In this document: piece by piece, positions 1-8,082 of the stretch
Numbering within the stretch: the stretch's first letter is position 1
Layout: every line of letters starts with the position of its first letter
Origin: a virus
Direction: 5' to 3' (one strand)
IMG/VR virus record: IMGVR_UViG_3300031951_000076
Span: 1 to 64,000 of that record
DNA: 64,000 bases
Notes under the pieces: generated by a model
What the model saw: the letters and a program-made list of their open reading frames with translations, nothing else
The model's database searches: none
Told to the model about the DNA's origin: nothing
Program-made: the position numbers and the translations under genes

Positions 1-2
1 AT

Positions 3-110
3 ATAGATGACTATAGTCCTATTCTTATACAGTATGGTGAAGGTTCTGAAGCACAAGTGTATTTACACGAAATATTAGTTAAAACTAAAAATGAAAAAGA
101 TGGAAGATAA
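3..110 (+). CDS. 3' end of an unidentified gene (5' truncated by window edge)
   Basis: An open frame enters from the left edge and ends at a TAA at 108-110, giving 35 residues that begin IDDYSPILIQYG and end NEKDGR. It has no start codon in the window, so the gene begins upstream. The next gene can start inside it (ATG at 91) or just after it (ATG at 115), which is the same tight packing as its neighbours and supports this being a real gene end. The fragment is too short to assign a function. It is not seen as a separate open frame with its own start. Confidence 0.6.
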   Translation: MDDYSPILIQYGEGSEAQVYLHEILVKTKNEKDGR

Positions 111-288
111 ACATATGCAGTTATACCAAGAGTTAATTGATGAAGTAATAGCTGAAATACATCTTGGTTTACAAGAAAGAGATTTAGAAGCTATAGAAGA
201 GCTTCTTAGATTTTGTCCTACAGAAAATTTAATAGGATACTTACCAGAAAGATTACATCTTAACTTTAAACCTTTATTAAATGAATAA
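91..288 (+). CDS. Small acidic hypothetical protein
   Basis: Encodes 65 residues if ATG 91 is used. In-frame ATGs at 100 and 115 are alternatives. ATG 115 lies just after the upstream stop and has the context AAACAT-ATG, which recurs before the gene at 2296, so the true product may be 57 residues starting MQLYQEL. The protein is mostly predicted helix, rich in Glu and Leu, with no Cys and no membrane segment. No family is recognised. Its stop overlaps the next start by 8 bases, indicating translational coupling in an early or middle operon leading to the nuclease gene. Confidence 0.65.
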   Translation: MKKMEDKHMQLYQELIDEVIAEIHLGLQERDLEAIEELLRFCPTENLIGYLPERLHLNFKPLLNE

Positions 289-493
289 TGAAAAAGTAGA
301 AAAGCATAAAGAGCTTTTGTTACAAATGTTTAAACTAAATAATGACTTAATTGATATACAAGAAGAGAAGTTTAAAATTCTTACAGATTTTTTAGAATAT
401 GAAGAAGCCCTTACAAAAGACAAGGATACAGCATCCAGAATTAAAACACTATTAACAACTATAGGTATATGGCAGACTTCCACAACACAGTAA
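281..493 (+). CDS. Small coiled-coil-like hypothetical protein
   Basis: Encodes 70 residues starting MNNEKVEKHKEL. The first 50 residues are a charged Lys/Glu/Leu helix with hydrophobic residues spaced as in a coiled coil; the C-terminus is short and polar (IWQTSTTQ). It overlaps the gene before it by 8 bases and its TAA shares one base with a TAATG at 491-495, which is the likely start of the next gene. No homologous family is recognised. Such small coupled proteins are common in the replication block of crAss-like phages, but no role can be read from the sequence. Confidence 0.65.
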   Translation: MNNEKVEKHKELLLQMFKLNNDLIDIQEEKFKILTDFLEYEEALTKDKDTASRIKTLLTTIGIWQTSTTQ

Positions 494-681
494 TGGGAAA
501 GAAATTCTATCAACATGATGTGCCTGAATTAATTCATCAGCTTACAAGAATAGCTGATGCTTTACAAGCAGGTAAAAAAGATCAAGAAGTGGGTTCAAGT
601 TTTAGTGCAGTAAAAACATATATTCAAAACTTTCCTAATGATGCAGATTTAGGAAAACAAATTAGAGCAATATGGAGTTAG
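493..681 (+). CDS. Small conserved-looking hypothetical protein
   Basis: Translated from ATG 493 it has 62 residues and begins MGKKFYQHDVPELIHQL. An upstream in-frame ATG at 469 would add eight residues (MADFHNTV). I prefer 493 because it makes a TAATG stop/start overlap with the gene before, and because the KKFY-HDVPEL segment looks like a natural N-terminus. The middle is an amphipathic helix (LTRIADALQ). The stop is TAG at 679-681, one of the few genes here not ending in TAA. It overlaps the nuclease gene start at 672 by 10 bases. Function unknown. Confidence 0.65.
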   Translation: MGKKFYQHDVPELIHQLTRIADALQAGKKDQEVGSSFSAVKTYIQNFPNDADLGKQIRAIWS

Positions 682-1703
682 AAACATTGATGACTGAAGA
701 AAATATTAAAAGTTTAGAAAATGATTTTTATTCTAAACCTTTTCAATTTTCTTATAGTAGTTTAAATAAGCTTATGTGGAATCCACAGGCTTTTTATCAA
801 ATGTATGTATTAGGAAATAGAGAGGAGAAAACTGAATCTTATCTCGTTAATGGTAAGGTGATTCATTGTCTTCTTTTAGAACCAGCAAAGTTTGATGAGC
901 AATTTATTGTAAGTCCTACAACATTACCTACAGGTAATACAAAAACTGTAGTTGATGCTGTATTTAGACATGCTGTAGAACTTCAAAAACAAGGTGATCA
1001 AAGAACAGAGTTTGTAGATTTTGCTGACGCTGTATTGGATGTATTAGCTGATATGAATTTACATCAAACACTTAAGACAGATCAACAGCGTATAGATAAA
1101 ATATACACTAGTGACGCAATAAGTTATTGGGATTTTCTCAAATCGAAAGGTGCAAAAACACTTATTGATTATGATACACACCAGTTTTGCAAAACTGCAG
1201 TTGATCTTATTAAAACTGATAACAATATCTGTTCTTTAATTGGATGTAATGTTACAGAATTTGATGGTAAAGATGTTTATAATGAACTACCTTTGTCTGT
1301 AAATATAAATCACAGAGCTTTTGGTTTAAAAGGTATTATTGATAATGTAGTAGTTGATCATAATAGTAAAACTATTTTTGTTAATGATATTAAAACTTCA
1401 AGTAAAGATTTAAAAGATTTTACAGAATCTGTTGATTTCTATAACTATTGGCTTCAAGCTGCAATTTATTCTAGTTTAATTGGAATTAAATTCTTAAATT
1501 TAATTGAAGGAGGATACGAAGTGAAGTTTAACTTTATTGTTATTGATAGAAGTTTTCAAACGTATTCTTTTTATGTTACACCAGATACTATGAATAAATG
1601 GATTACAAAACTAGGAGAAACTTTACATAAAGCAGATTGGCATTATACTAATAAGAACTATACACTTCCATATGAATTTGCAATAGGTAAAGTGACTCTA
1701 TAA
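672..1703 (+). CDS. PD-(D/E)XK nuclease, exodeoxyribonuclease VIII/YqaJ-like
   Basis: A 343-residue protein with the layout of RecE/exonuclease VIII-type and DUF3799-type nucleases. Near the N-terminus is a substrate-entry motif with SYSSLNKL (residues 27-34), followed by NGK-IH (60-65, the conserved G...H). The core has E205, D224 in KGIIDNVVVD, D239-I-K241 (the D/E-x-K element) and Q262 in YWLQAAIYS, matching the usual order. Proteins of this family resect DNA ends during recombination or replication-coupled repair, usually beside a single-strand annealing protein. No annealing protein is evident next to it, although the two unknown genes downstream could include one. It overlaps its upstream neighbour by 10 bases and lies in the same transcription unit as the genes up to the terminator at 2724. 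Confidence 0.85.
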   Translation: MELETLMTEENIKSLENDFYSKPFQFSYSSLNKLMWNPQAFYQMYVLGNREEKTESYLVNGKVIHCLLLEPAKFDEQFIVSPTTLPTGNTKTVVDAVFRHAVELQKQGDQRTEFVDFADAVLDVLADMNLHQTLKTDQQRIDKIYTSDAISYWDFLKSKGAKTLIDYDTHQFCKTAVDLIKTDNNICSLIGCNVTEFDGKDVYNELPLSVNINHRAFGLKGIIDNVVVDHNSKTIFVNDIKTSSKDLKDFTESVDFYNYWLQAAIYSSLIGIKFLNLIEGGYEVKFNFIVIDRSFQTYSFYVTPDTMNKWITKLGETLHKADWHYTNKNYTLPYEFAIGKVTL

Positions 1704-1713
1704 ATTAGAGAAC

Positions 1714-2283
1714 ATGATTAAACGCATATACAGTAAATATTTTCAAAAATCAAAGTCTTTTTTGTATCCTATTCTTGGTATAAAAAAGAATGATAAATTT
1801 TCACCTGTAAGTACACATCTTGCAATAGAAGGTATGTATGAACCAGGTGATGTAAAATTTATCTGTGTTTTTGATAATATTGATACAGAAGCATTTAAGT
1901 ACTTTGAAACAAAAATGTTAATAGAAAACCCTCTGTTTCATGAAAAACTAACAGATGGTAGTCGTAACATATATGTGTTTGATTATGAAATATATGCAAA
2001 TGACTGGTTTAATTTTATTCTTGGTAAATACTCAAAACTATCAAATGTGGTCAAAAGAGCTATAAAAGCTTATTATGGTGATAAAACTCCAGAATTTCAA
2101 TATATGGATAGTTATATCAATCCTAATGAGTATTATAGTAAATATGCTGAATTATTGGATGTTAGTATTGATGATTTACGTGCTGGTGTTGAATTGTGCG
2201 ATCCTTGTGATTTAGAAAGAGAAACTTTAAAATTAAATCGAGAAAGTTTAGACGAATTATCAAAAAACTATTTAAGTTTGTAA
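1714..2283 (+). CDS. Hypothetical protein of the replication block
   Basis: Encodes 189 residues, begins MIKRIYSKYFQKS, and starts 10 bases after the nuclease stop. The N-terminal 30 residues are basic, the middle is mixed alpha/beta (DVKFICVFDNID, NIYVFDYEIYAND), and the C-terminus is acidic and helical with a single CDPCD cysteine pair near residue 160. No catalytic signature or membrane segment is visible. Position between an exonuclease and PolB suggests a role in DNA replication or recombination, but this is only context. It could be a structural partner of the nuclease. Confidence 0.75.
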   Translation: MIKRIYSKYFQKSKSFLYPILGIKKNDKFSPVSTHLAIEGMYEPGDVKFICVFDNIDTEAFKYFETKMLIENPLFHEKLTDGSRNIYVFDYEIYANDWFNFILGKYSKLSNVVKRAIKAYYGDKTPEFQYMDSYINPNEYYSKYAELLDVSIDDLRAGVELCDPCDLERETLKLNRESLDELSKNYLSL

Positions 2284-2295
2284 AAAATAAAACAT

Positions 2296-2706
2296 ATGTT
2301 AAATTCAATGCTTCTAATTACAGCAAACTGGAACAATAGAAAAAGTTTCAGAATGATTCCTTTCAGCAATGATTGTATTTATAACGAATGTATATTCGAT
2401 TTAGATACAAAAGTTCTTGCTGTTATTGGTAAAGAAAAAAAAGAAAGTTTTCACATGCTTCCTAAGCTCAATGAGTTTGGTGATTTGCAAAGAATGAAAA
2501 TTGGTAAAAGAGAAAATGGGAAAGATTATGCTGAAGAACGCAAATCTTTAGAAACATTTTACGAATATTACATTGAAGATATGAATGAAATTGAAGAATT
2601 TATCAAGTTAGTTGCAAGCAACTCAGATACATTTGATTTTAAAACATATCTTAATGCTGAACTTACTACTAGTACAGCTAGTGGTATTTTTGCACCAACT
2701 TTATAA
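2296..2706 (+). CDS. Hypothetical protein upstream of a terminator
   Basis: Encodes 136 residues starting MLNSMLLITANWNNRKSFRMIP. The N-terminal half alternates short hydrophobic strands with charged turns (CIFDLDTKVLAVIGKEKK), suggesting a small beta-rich domain; the second half is an acidic helix (YYIEDMNEIEEFIKLV) followed by a flexible Thr/Ser tail. It starts 12 bases after the previous stop and is the last gene before a strong intrinsic terminator, so it closes the first transcription unit of the window. No family recognised. Confidence 0.75.
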   Translation: MLNSMLLITANWNNRKSFRMIPFSNDCIYNECIFDLDTKVLAVIGKEKKESFHMLPKLNEFGDLQRMKIGKRENGKDYAEERKSLETFYEYYIEDMNEIEEFIKLVASNSDTFDFKTYLNAELTTSTASGIFAPTL

Positions 2707-2723
2707 ATAGATACTATAATATT

Positions 2724-2753
2724 AAAAGCGCAGCTTTGTCTGCGCTTTTTTTA
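2724..2753 (+). terminator. Rho-independent terminator after the first operon
   Basis: A perfect 10-bp stem (AAAAGCGCAG / CTGCGCTTTT) with a 6-base loop, followed directly by a T run. It lies 17 bases after the stop codon at 2706 and 40 bases before the PolB start. This is a classical intrinsic terminator and separates the nuclease unit from the polymerase unit. Confidence 0.9.
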
Positions 2754-2792
2754 TCTTTAATGGGGAAACAGCTTAACTGAATACTATTTAAT

Positions 2793-4733
2793 ATGGCAGA
2801 AGAAATAAAAATAGGAAGACATTGGGTTATGGACTATGAAACTATTTGTAATTGTTTCATTGGTGTATTTACTCATTATAAAAAAGATGAAACAAAAGTG
2901 TTTGTTGTTTGCGAACAGCAAAATGACTTTCCTGAACTTGTTTCTTTTCTACAAGACTGTGTTAATAAAAATCAATGGCATATATCTTATAACGGTTTAA
3001 ACTTTGATGCTCAGATATCTCAATATATTCTTGATGTACATACTAAATTAGCTCAACTAGATGGTGAATCTATCGCAAAAGCTATATATAAATTTGCACA
3101 AGAAACTATAGAAAAAACAGATAGAAATGAGTTTGCTACATATCCACCATCTAAACTAAAAATTAGACAAATTGATTTATTTAAAATGAATCACTGGGAT
3201 AATAAAGCAAAGATGTCTAGCTTAAAGTGGATACAATACTCTATGGACTGGAACAATGTAGAAGAGATGCCACATCCACATAACAAAGCTGTGACAGATC
3301 TTCACACTTTGGATTCTGTAATTAAGTATTGTATTAATGATGTGAACTCTACTAAGCAAATTCTAGATCATTCTAAAGAACAAATACAATTGCGCCAAAC
3401 ACTCACTAAAGAGTATGGTATTGATTTGTATTCAGCGTCTGAGCCACGCATTTCTAAAGAATTATTTCTTCATTTTCTTAGTAAAAAGCTTAAGTGGAAT
3501 AAGTCTGAGATTAAAGTATTACGTACAAAACGACAAACTATTTCCTTAAGTGAATGTATTTTGCCTTATGTTAAATTTAGCACGCCTGAATTTAATAGTG
3601 TATTAGATTATTTTAGAACAAAGATTATATCTTCTACAAAAGATGGTTTTAAACACACTATTAAATACAAAGGTGTAAAAACAGACTATGGTTTAGGTGG
3701 TATCCATGGTGCGATTGATTCTGGAGTATATGAAGCTAAACCAGGATGGACAATAATGACATCTGACGTTACTAGTTTCTATCCTAATCTAGCTATTAAA
3801 AATGGATTTCATCCAGCACACTTACCTCAAAGCGAGTTTTGTGAGCTGTATGAGTGGTTCTTTGAAGAGAGAAAGAAAATACCAAAGTCTGATCCTAAAA
3901 ACTATGTATATAAGATTATTCTTAACTCCACATATGGTTTGACTGGCGATGAAAATAGTTTTCTGTATGACCCAAAGATGACAATGCAGATCACTATAAA
4001 TGGTCAGTTATTATTAAGCATGTTATATGAAATGTTGTGTGATAATATCCCAGAGGCTAAACCTTTAATGCAAAATACAGATGGTCTTGAGATGATGATT
4101 CCTGTAGAGAAAATACCTGTATACATGAAAGTGTGTGAGCAATGGGAAAAACTAACACAACTTAGCCTAGAGCATGATGAATATACCAAAATGATTATTG
4201 GTGATGTAAATAATTACATTGCTATACACAAAAATGGTAAAACAAAGTGCAAAGGTAGATTTGAATGGGATGACTTAGAAAAAAAGAAAGTGAGTGTGTT
4301 TCACAAGAATAAAAGCTTTCTAATTATTCCCAAGGCGATTTATGCTTATTTTACACAGGGGATTCTTCCTGAAGACTTTCTAGAGCAAAACCAAAATATC
4401 TATGATTATTGTGGTGCTGTAAAAGCAAAAGGTGGATGGCATTTTGAAGAAAGAAATATTATAGATGGTAACTTATCAAACAAAAGACTTCAGAAGATTG
4501 TTAGATATTATATATCTAATACAGGAGGAAAGCTAGTAAAATGCCATAATGATGGTAGAGAAATACAGGTTGAAGCTGGTCAGTGGCTTCAAACTACTAT
4601 AAATCAAATGACTGACAAACCTTTTAATCAATATGATATAGATCTTAGTTACTATGTTGAGAGTATCTATAAAGAGATAACTCAAATAGAAAAAGTAAGA
4701 CCTAAAGCATATTATCAACTTTCACTTTTTTAA
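2793..4733 (+). CDS. Family B DNA polymerase (replicative, with 3'-5' exonuclease)
   Basis: A 646-residue protein with complete proofreading and polymerase motifs. The exonuclease part has Exo I MDYET (D14, E16), Exo II YNGLNFD (N67, D72) and Exo III Y179-x3-D183. Between the domains is YGLGGIHG (299-306), a motif of compact viral PolBs. The palm has motif A DVTSFYP (325-331), motif B K374-x3-NSTYG (378-382) and motif C NTDG (428-431), where the usual DTDS is replaced by a T-D-G form. All catalytic carboxylates are present, so the enzyme is expected to be active. It replicates the phage genome. Crassvirales are known to carry family A or family B polymerases. The gene follows a strong terminator and must therefore have its own promoter in the 40-base gap. 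The next gene begins 10 bases after its stop. Confidence 0.93.
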   Translation: MAEEIKIGRHWVMDYETICNCFIGVFTHYKKDETKVFVVCEQQNDFPELVSFLQDCVNKNQWHISYNGLNFDAQISQYILDVHTKLAQLDGESIAKAIYKFAQETIEKTDRNEFATYPPSKLKIRQIDLFKMNHWDNKAKMSSLKWIQYSMDWNNVEEMPHPHNKAVTDLHTLDSVIKYCINDVNSTKQILDHSKEQIQLRQTLTKEYGIDLYSASEPRISKELFLHFLSKKLKWNKSEIKVLRTKRQTISLSECILPYVKFSTPEFNSVLDYFRTKIISSTKDGFKHTIKYKGVKTDYGLGGIHGAIDSGVYEAKPGWTIMTSDVTSFYPNLAIKNGFHPAHLPQSEFCELYEWFFEERKKIPKSDPKNYVYKIILNSTYGLTGDENSFLYDPKMTMQITINGQLLLSMLYEMLCDNIPEAKPLMQNTDGLEMMIPVEKIPVYMKVCEQWEKLTQLSLEHDEYTKMIIGDVNNYIAIHKNGKTKCKGRFEWDDLEKKKVSVFHKNKSFLIIPKAIYAYFTQGILPEDFLEQNQNIYDYCGAVKAKGGWHFEERNIIDGNLSNKRLQKIVRYYISNTGGKLVKCHNDGREIQVEAGQWLQTTINQMTDKPFNQYDIDLSYYVESIYKEITQIEKVRPKAYYQLSLF

Positions 4734-4743
4734 AAATTTAAAA

Positions 4744-5550
4744 ATGGCTGCAAATACTCAATTTGTAACAGAAGCAATTGTAAGAAATGCGACTCTACCT
4801 AACCATGGTGGGCGCTATAGTGTTATACCTCACGGTTTTGTTATTGATCAAACTCGTAATCAATTATCAAGTCTTGGTATAGGTATAAAAAATGAATTAT
4901 ATAAGATTAATAAAGATGGGCAAATTGCTCAAGGTATTTATCATTTGGATGTACAAAATGATCCAGAAATGGGTATGATGTTTGCTTGGTCTAACAGCTA
5001 TAATAAAATGATGAAATTTAAGTGTGCTGTTGGTGCTCAAGTGTTTATTTGTATGAATGGTATGGTTGCAGGTGATATGGCTAGCTATGCAAGAAAGCAT
5101 GTAGGTCAAACTGCTATGAACGATGCTATTCAAAATATCCAAACACAGCTTACTTCAGCTAATACATTTTATACAAGGTTAATAGAAGACAAAAATATGC
5201 TTAAAAACATATCTTTGTCTAGAAAAGAGCAGTCATCACTGGTAGGTAGACTCTTCTGTGACGAAGAAATTCTTACACCTACACAAACAAGTATAGTTAA
5301 AAAAGAAATCCACAATCCAAGTTTTAACTATAATTGTTCAAATGATTCTGCGTGGGCATTGTATAATCACGTAACTTTGGCATTGAAGGAGTCTCACCCA
5401 ATTACGTATCTTTCTGACCATCAGAAAGTGCATGATTTCTTTGTAAACGAATTTGGTCAATTGGTTACTCCACAAATTATGGATGAGCAGTTGATTGAGG
5501 AAGTTGCAAATGAAATTGAAGCAGACGTTCTTGGTGTAAATTTCTTATAA
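4744..5550 (+). CDS. DUF932-like phage/plasmid protein
   Basis: A 268-residue protein whose N-terminal 130 residues (RYSVIPHGFVIDQTR, GMMFAWSNSYNKMMKF, AVGAQVFICMNGMV) resemble the DUF932 family of phage and plasmid proteins, in which a 'shape of self' beta-rich core precedes helical segments. The family has no established biochemical role, but its genes recur beside replication and recombination genes, and here it directly follows PolB with a 10-base gap. An intrinsic terminator follows the stop. Likely a cytoplasmic DNA-metabolism accessory protein; that is inference from neighbours. Confidence 0.7.
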   Translation: MAANTQFVTEAIVRNATLPNHGGRYSVIPHGFVIDQTRNQLSSLGIGIKNELYKINKDGQIAQGIYHLDVQNDPEMGMMFAWSNSYNKMMKFKCAVGAQVFICMNGMVAGDMASYARKHVGQTAMNDAIQNIQTQLTSANTFYTRLIEDKNMLKNISLSRKEQSSLVGRLFCDEEILTPTQTSIVKKEIHNPSFNYNCSNDSAWALYNHVTLALKESHPITYLSDHQKVHDFFVNEFGQLVTPQIMDEQLIEEVANEIEADVLGVNFL

Positions 5551-5570
5551 GAAAAAAACCAACAAAAGAG

Positions 5571-5603
5571 AGGGGGTGTCAATTTTGGCACCCCTAATTT
5601 TTT
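5571..5603 (+). terminator. Rho-independent terminator after DUF932-like gene
   Basis: Stem GGGGTGTC / GGCACCCC (one G-T wobble), 6-base AATTTT loop, followed by T-rich sequence (AATTTTTTG). It starts about 20 bases after the stop at 5550 and ends about 40 bases before the dNMP kinase gene, so it closes the PolB transcription unit. The remaining AT-rich 40 bases should hold the promoter of the next cluster, but I see no clear TAnnTTTG box there. Confidence 0.85.
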
Positions 5604-5645
5604 GTATTATTAAAACCTATTTGTAATTTTATAAAAATAAATTTT

Positions 5646-6365
5646 ATGGCATTAATAGGTATTAATGGATACGCAAATTCAGGCAAAGACGCTGTTGGAA
5701 TTATAATTCAATATTTAAATTGCACTAATGTAGGTAATTTAACAATTGAAGATGTAATAGAAGACTATGAAGCTCATCAGTGGTGGTTAGAAGAACAATC
5801 TGAATGGGAAATTAAAAAGTACGCAGGTAAGCTTAAAGATATAGCTAGTCATTTAACTGGAATACCTATTGAAGATTTTGAAGATCAAGAATTTAAAAAA
5901 CAAAATCTTGGACCACAATGGACTATTCACGGAATGCCTATGACTGTTAGACAATTTTTACAAAGGCTTGGTACAGATGCATTAAGAGATGGTCTTCATA
6001 CAAATGTATGGGTAAATGCTTTGTTTGCTGATTATCTTCCTTTAGAAGAAGAAGAGAATGTATTTAACAATCAATCAAAAACTATATTTGATGATGTAAT
6101 TAAAAAAGTTACCTACCCTAATTGGGTTATTACAGATGTAAGATTTATCAATGAGGCAAAAGCTATTAAAGATAGAGGAGGTATTATTATTAGAATAGAT
6201 AGACCTGGTGTTACAGCAATAAACAATCATCCATCTGAAACTGATTTAGACAATTGGAAATTTGATTATAAAATTGTAAATAATTCTGATTTAATATCTT
6301 TAAAGTTTAATGTAAAAAACATATTAGAGCATGCTACATTATCAAAAAAAGAAAAAGTATTATAA
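5646..6365 (+). CDS. Deoxynucleoside monophosphate kinase
   Basis: A 239-residue P-loop kinase of the T4 gp1 type. The N-terminus has a Walker A motif GYANSGKD (residues 8-15). The middle carries a basic substrate-binding segment (MTVRQFLQRLGTDALR, about 100-115), and ITDVRFINEA (about 160) matches the DVRF element of this family before an IIRIDRP strand. Such enzymes phosphorylate dNMPs, including unusual or modified ones, to dNDPs for phage DNA synthesis. The gene ends one base before the next ATG. It heads a compact cluster with a Cys-rich protein and a radical SAM protein, which may point to a modified nucleotide or to general precursor supply during replication; the sequence alone does not decide. 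Confidence 0.85.
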   Translation: MALIGINGYANSGKDAVGIIIQYLNCTNVGNLTIEDVIEDYEAHQWWLEEQSEWEIKKYAGKLKDIASHLTGIPIEDFEDQEFKKQNLGPQWTIHGMPMTVRQFLQRLGTDALRDGLHTNVWVNALFADYLPLEEEENVFNNQSKTIFDDVIKKVTYPNWVITDVRFINEAKAIKDRGGIIIRIDRPGVTAINNHPSETDLDNWKFDYKIVNNSDLISLKFNVKNILEHATLSKKEKVL

Positions 6366-6749
6366 ATGGATTACAGATGTAAATGTCCTTTTTGTAAAAA
6401 ACCAGATTGGATAAGTGTAGAAGATTATATTATTGAACTTTCTAAATTTTTAGGATATCCTAAATGCTGCACTAAACAATATTTAAAAGATAGATTAGAA
6501 AAAAAAGAATATTTTAATTGTTTTAGAACAAAAGCTGCTTTACGAATAAACAAGCTTTGTTCTTTTGATGCAGGATTTGTTCCTTGTAATTATCATGCTA
6601 GTAAAATTCTTTTTGAAAAGAAAAACTATAAAAGAATTTTTCGAAATAGGATATGCAGCACAGCTTTTCCATATGCTAGTACAGAAGAATTAAAAAGATA
6701 TCTAAAAAAAATTAAAAAGAACTATGCAAATAATAAAGCAAAAAACTAA
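6366..6749 (+). CDS. Cys-rich, probably metal-binding protein (DUF483-like)
   Basis: A 127-residue basic protein starting the base after the kinase stop. Cysteines cluster in three places: C5, C7 and C10 at the N-terminus, the pair in FLGYPKCC (34-35), and GFVPCNYH near residue 78. The combination of a GYPxCC element with a later PCxxH element resembles the DUF483 family, whose function is unknown. Ligand spacing suggests a zinc or iron-sulfur site. The C-terminal 40 residues are very Lys-rich, compatible with nucleic-acid binding. Its 3' end overlaps the radical SAM gene by 26 bases, so the two are probably co-translated and may act together. Assignment to DUF483 is tentative. Confidence 0.65.
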   Translation: MDYRCKCPFCKKPDWISVEDYIIELSKFLGYPKCCTKQYLKDRLEKKEYFNCFRTKAALRINKLCSFDAGFVPCNYHASKILFEKKNYKRIFRNRICSTAFPYASTEELKRYLKKIKKNYANNKAKN

Positions 6750-7575
6750 AACTCTTACAACAAGAGATAATGGGAGAAGTTCAGATGCAATTTCTCCCAA
6801 TTTTATCTATGGTTGTTTAGGAGGATGTATGAAATCTTATTGTTATGTAGGTAGATATAATAATGATAAAGTGTATATTAATGAAAACACAAATCATATT
6901 CTTCATTCCATGAAGAACTGGATGGAAAAACAACCATGGCCCAAGGTTCCTAATCAAGTAGATGATAAATATTATACTATAGATATAGGTTGTAGTACAG
7001 ATGTGGCTCTTATGAGTAAACATTATGACTGGCAAAAAGTATTTGATTTTTTTAATTTCTTTCCTAAAGTTAAAAGCACTTTTGCCACTAAGTATCCATC
7101 AATGTTTGATCCTACTAAATATAACCTAGACCCTTGGAAACATAGAATTAGAGTGAGTTTAATGCCTCAGAAGTATAGTAATGTACTAGAACCTAACACT
7201 GATCTTATATCTGATCGCATACAATCTATACCAAGACTGGAGAAATATATGGAAGTGCATATAAATTTCAGTCCTATTATCTTCCATGATGGGTGGTTAT
7301 ATGAATATGACGAATTGTTTAGAGAAATAGCATATTCAGGTATTGATGTAAAGTGTGAGTGTATTTTTCTTACGTATAACGATATACAACGTGAAAGAAA
7401 TGAACCTATTGTAAATCATTTATGTTGGAAGCCAGAAATACAAGAAAAGAAAGATTCACAATATGCGCCAGATAATATTAGATATAAATGGAATCTTAAA
7501 AGAGATATGATTGCAGAGTTTACAGGTTTATATTCTAGATACTTTGATCCAGCAAACATTAGATATATATTTTAA
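6724..7575 (+). CDS. Radical SAM protein, spore photoproduct lyase-like
   Basis: A 283-residue protein. The N-terminal cluster is C31-x3-C35-x4-C40 (YGCLGGCMKSYC), two residues longer in the second gap than the canonical CX3CX2C. IDIGCSTDVAL (86-96) aligns by motif with the CTSD segment of Bacillus spore photoproduct lyase, where the Cys is the hydrogen-atom donor (C141), so C90 is a candidate for that role. STFATKYPSMFD and HINFSPIIFHDGWLYEY match the conserved TKY and PI-HEGWE-GY segments of the same family. SPL enzymes reverse the 5-thyminyl-dihydrothymine photoproduct using SAM and a [4Fe-4S] cluster. A photolesion repair role is therefore likely, but a different substrate is possible given the changed cluster spacing. 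The gene overlaps its upstream neighbour by 26 bases and is followed 2 bases later by a Cys-rich protein gene. Confidence 0.8.
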   Translation: MQIIKQKTKTLTTRDNGRSSDAISPNFIYGCLGGCMKSYCYVGRYNNDKVYINENTNHILHSMKNWMEKQPWPKVPNQVDDKYYTIDIGCSTDVALMSKHYDWQKVFDFFNFFPKVKSTFATKYPSMFDPTKYNLDPWKHRIRVSLMPQKYSNVLEPNTDLISDRIQSIPRLEKYMEVHINFSPIIFHDGWLYEYDELFREIAYSGIDVKCECIFLTYNDIQRERNEPIVNHLCWKPEIQEKKDSQYAPDNIRYKWNLKRDMIAEFTGLYSRYFDPANIRYIF

Positions 7576-7577
7576 TT

Positions 7578-7919
7578 ATGAAACAAAAACCATTAACAAG
7601 AGATTTTCTATTAAGCAGAGGATTCTGTTGTAATAATGGTTGTAGAAATTGTCCTTATATGATAGCAAGTAAAACAGATACAGAGATTACAGAAGGTGAA
7701 GAAACATTCTGTATGTTTAAATTAGGAATGGAAGGTTCCTATATGACATCTTTAATAAATACAATATTTAAAGGTGATATGAATCATAGATTTAAATTAG
7801 CTAAAGGTTATCCTGAATTAGTAGAAGTATGTAACAAATACAATAATGAGTCAGGATACTGGCAGGAGTTAGTAGAAAGATGGAACAAAAAATATCCAAC
7901 GCATAAATTATATGCATAA
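7578..7919 (+). CDS. DUF5522-like small Cys-rich protein
   Basis: A 113-residue protein with N-terminal RGFCCNNGCRNCPY (residues 14-27), the hallmark of DUF5522-type short proteins common in Bacteroidota, where four cysteines probably bind a metal. The remaining residues form a helical domain with two more Cys (FCMF and VCNKY) ending in a basic tail. It starts 2 bases after the radical SAM stop, so it belongs to the same unit. A DUF5522-like gene beside an SPL-like enzyme suggests a cluster-delivery, electron-transfer or substrate-binding helper, but no function is established for the family. Confidence 0.65.
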   Translation: MKQKPLTRDFLLSRGFCCNNGCRNCPYMIASKTDTEITEGEETFCMFKLGMEGSYMTSLINTIFKGDMNHRFKLAKGYPELVEVCNKYNNESGYWQELVERWNKKYPTHKLYA

Positions 7920-7929
7920 AATTTAAAAA

Positions 7930-8082
7930 ATGAGTATACAATTTGAAATTTTCTCTAGAGATAGAGCATTATTAGGATTTTCTTACAATAGAGGATCTGC
8001 AACTTCTAAAAATAAACGGGTTATTTTTCATGAATTTGGCGTTGGTGTTTTAGTAATAAATTTTTATATAACATTCTTTTAA
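7930..8082 (+). CDS. 50-residue hypothetical protein
   Basis: An open frame from ATG 7930 to TAA 8080-8082 with A-rich sequence before the start, as for neighbouring genes. It begins MSIQFEIFSRDRALLGFSYN and ends with an aromatic and aliphatic stretch (GVGVLVINFYITFF). The gap to the upstream stop is 10 bases and a terminator follows directly, so it fits the operon as its last gene. The alternating hydrophobic pattern suggests a small beta-sheet protein, and the hydrophobic end could associate with a membrane. I associate similar short proteins with Bacteroidota phages but cannot name a family. Confidence 0.6.
   Translation: MSIQFEIFSRDRALLGFSYNRGSATSKNKRVIFHEFGVGVLVINFYITFF

Noticed and set aside
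469-492. Upstream start (ATG 469) for the third small gene
   Set aside because: It would overlap the previous gene by 25 bases; ATG 493 gives the TAATG coupling seen elsewhere and a more natural N-terminus. Not excluded.
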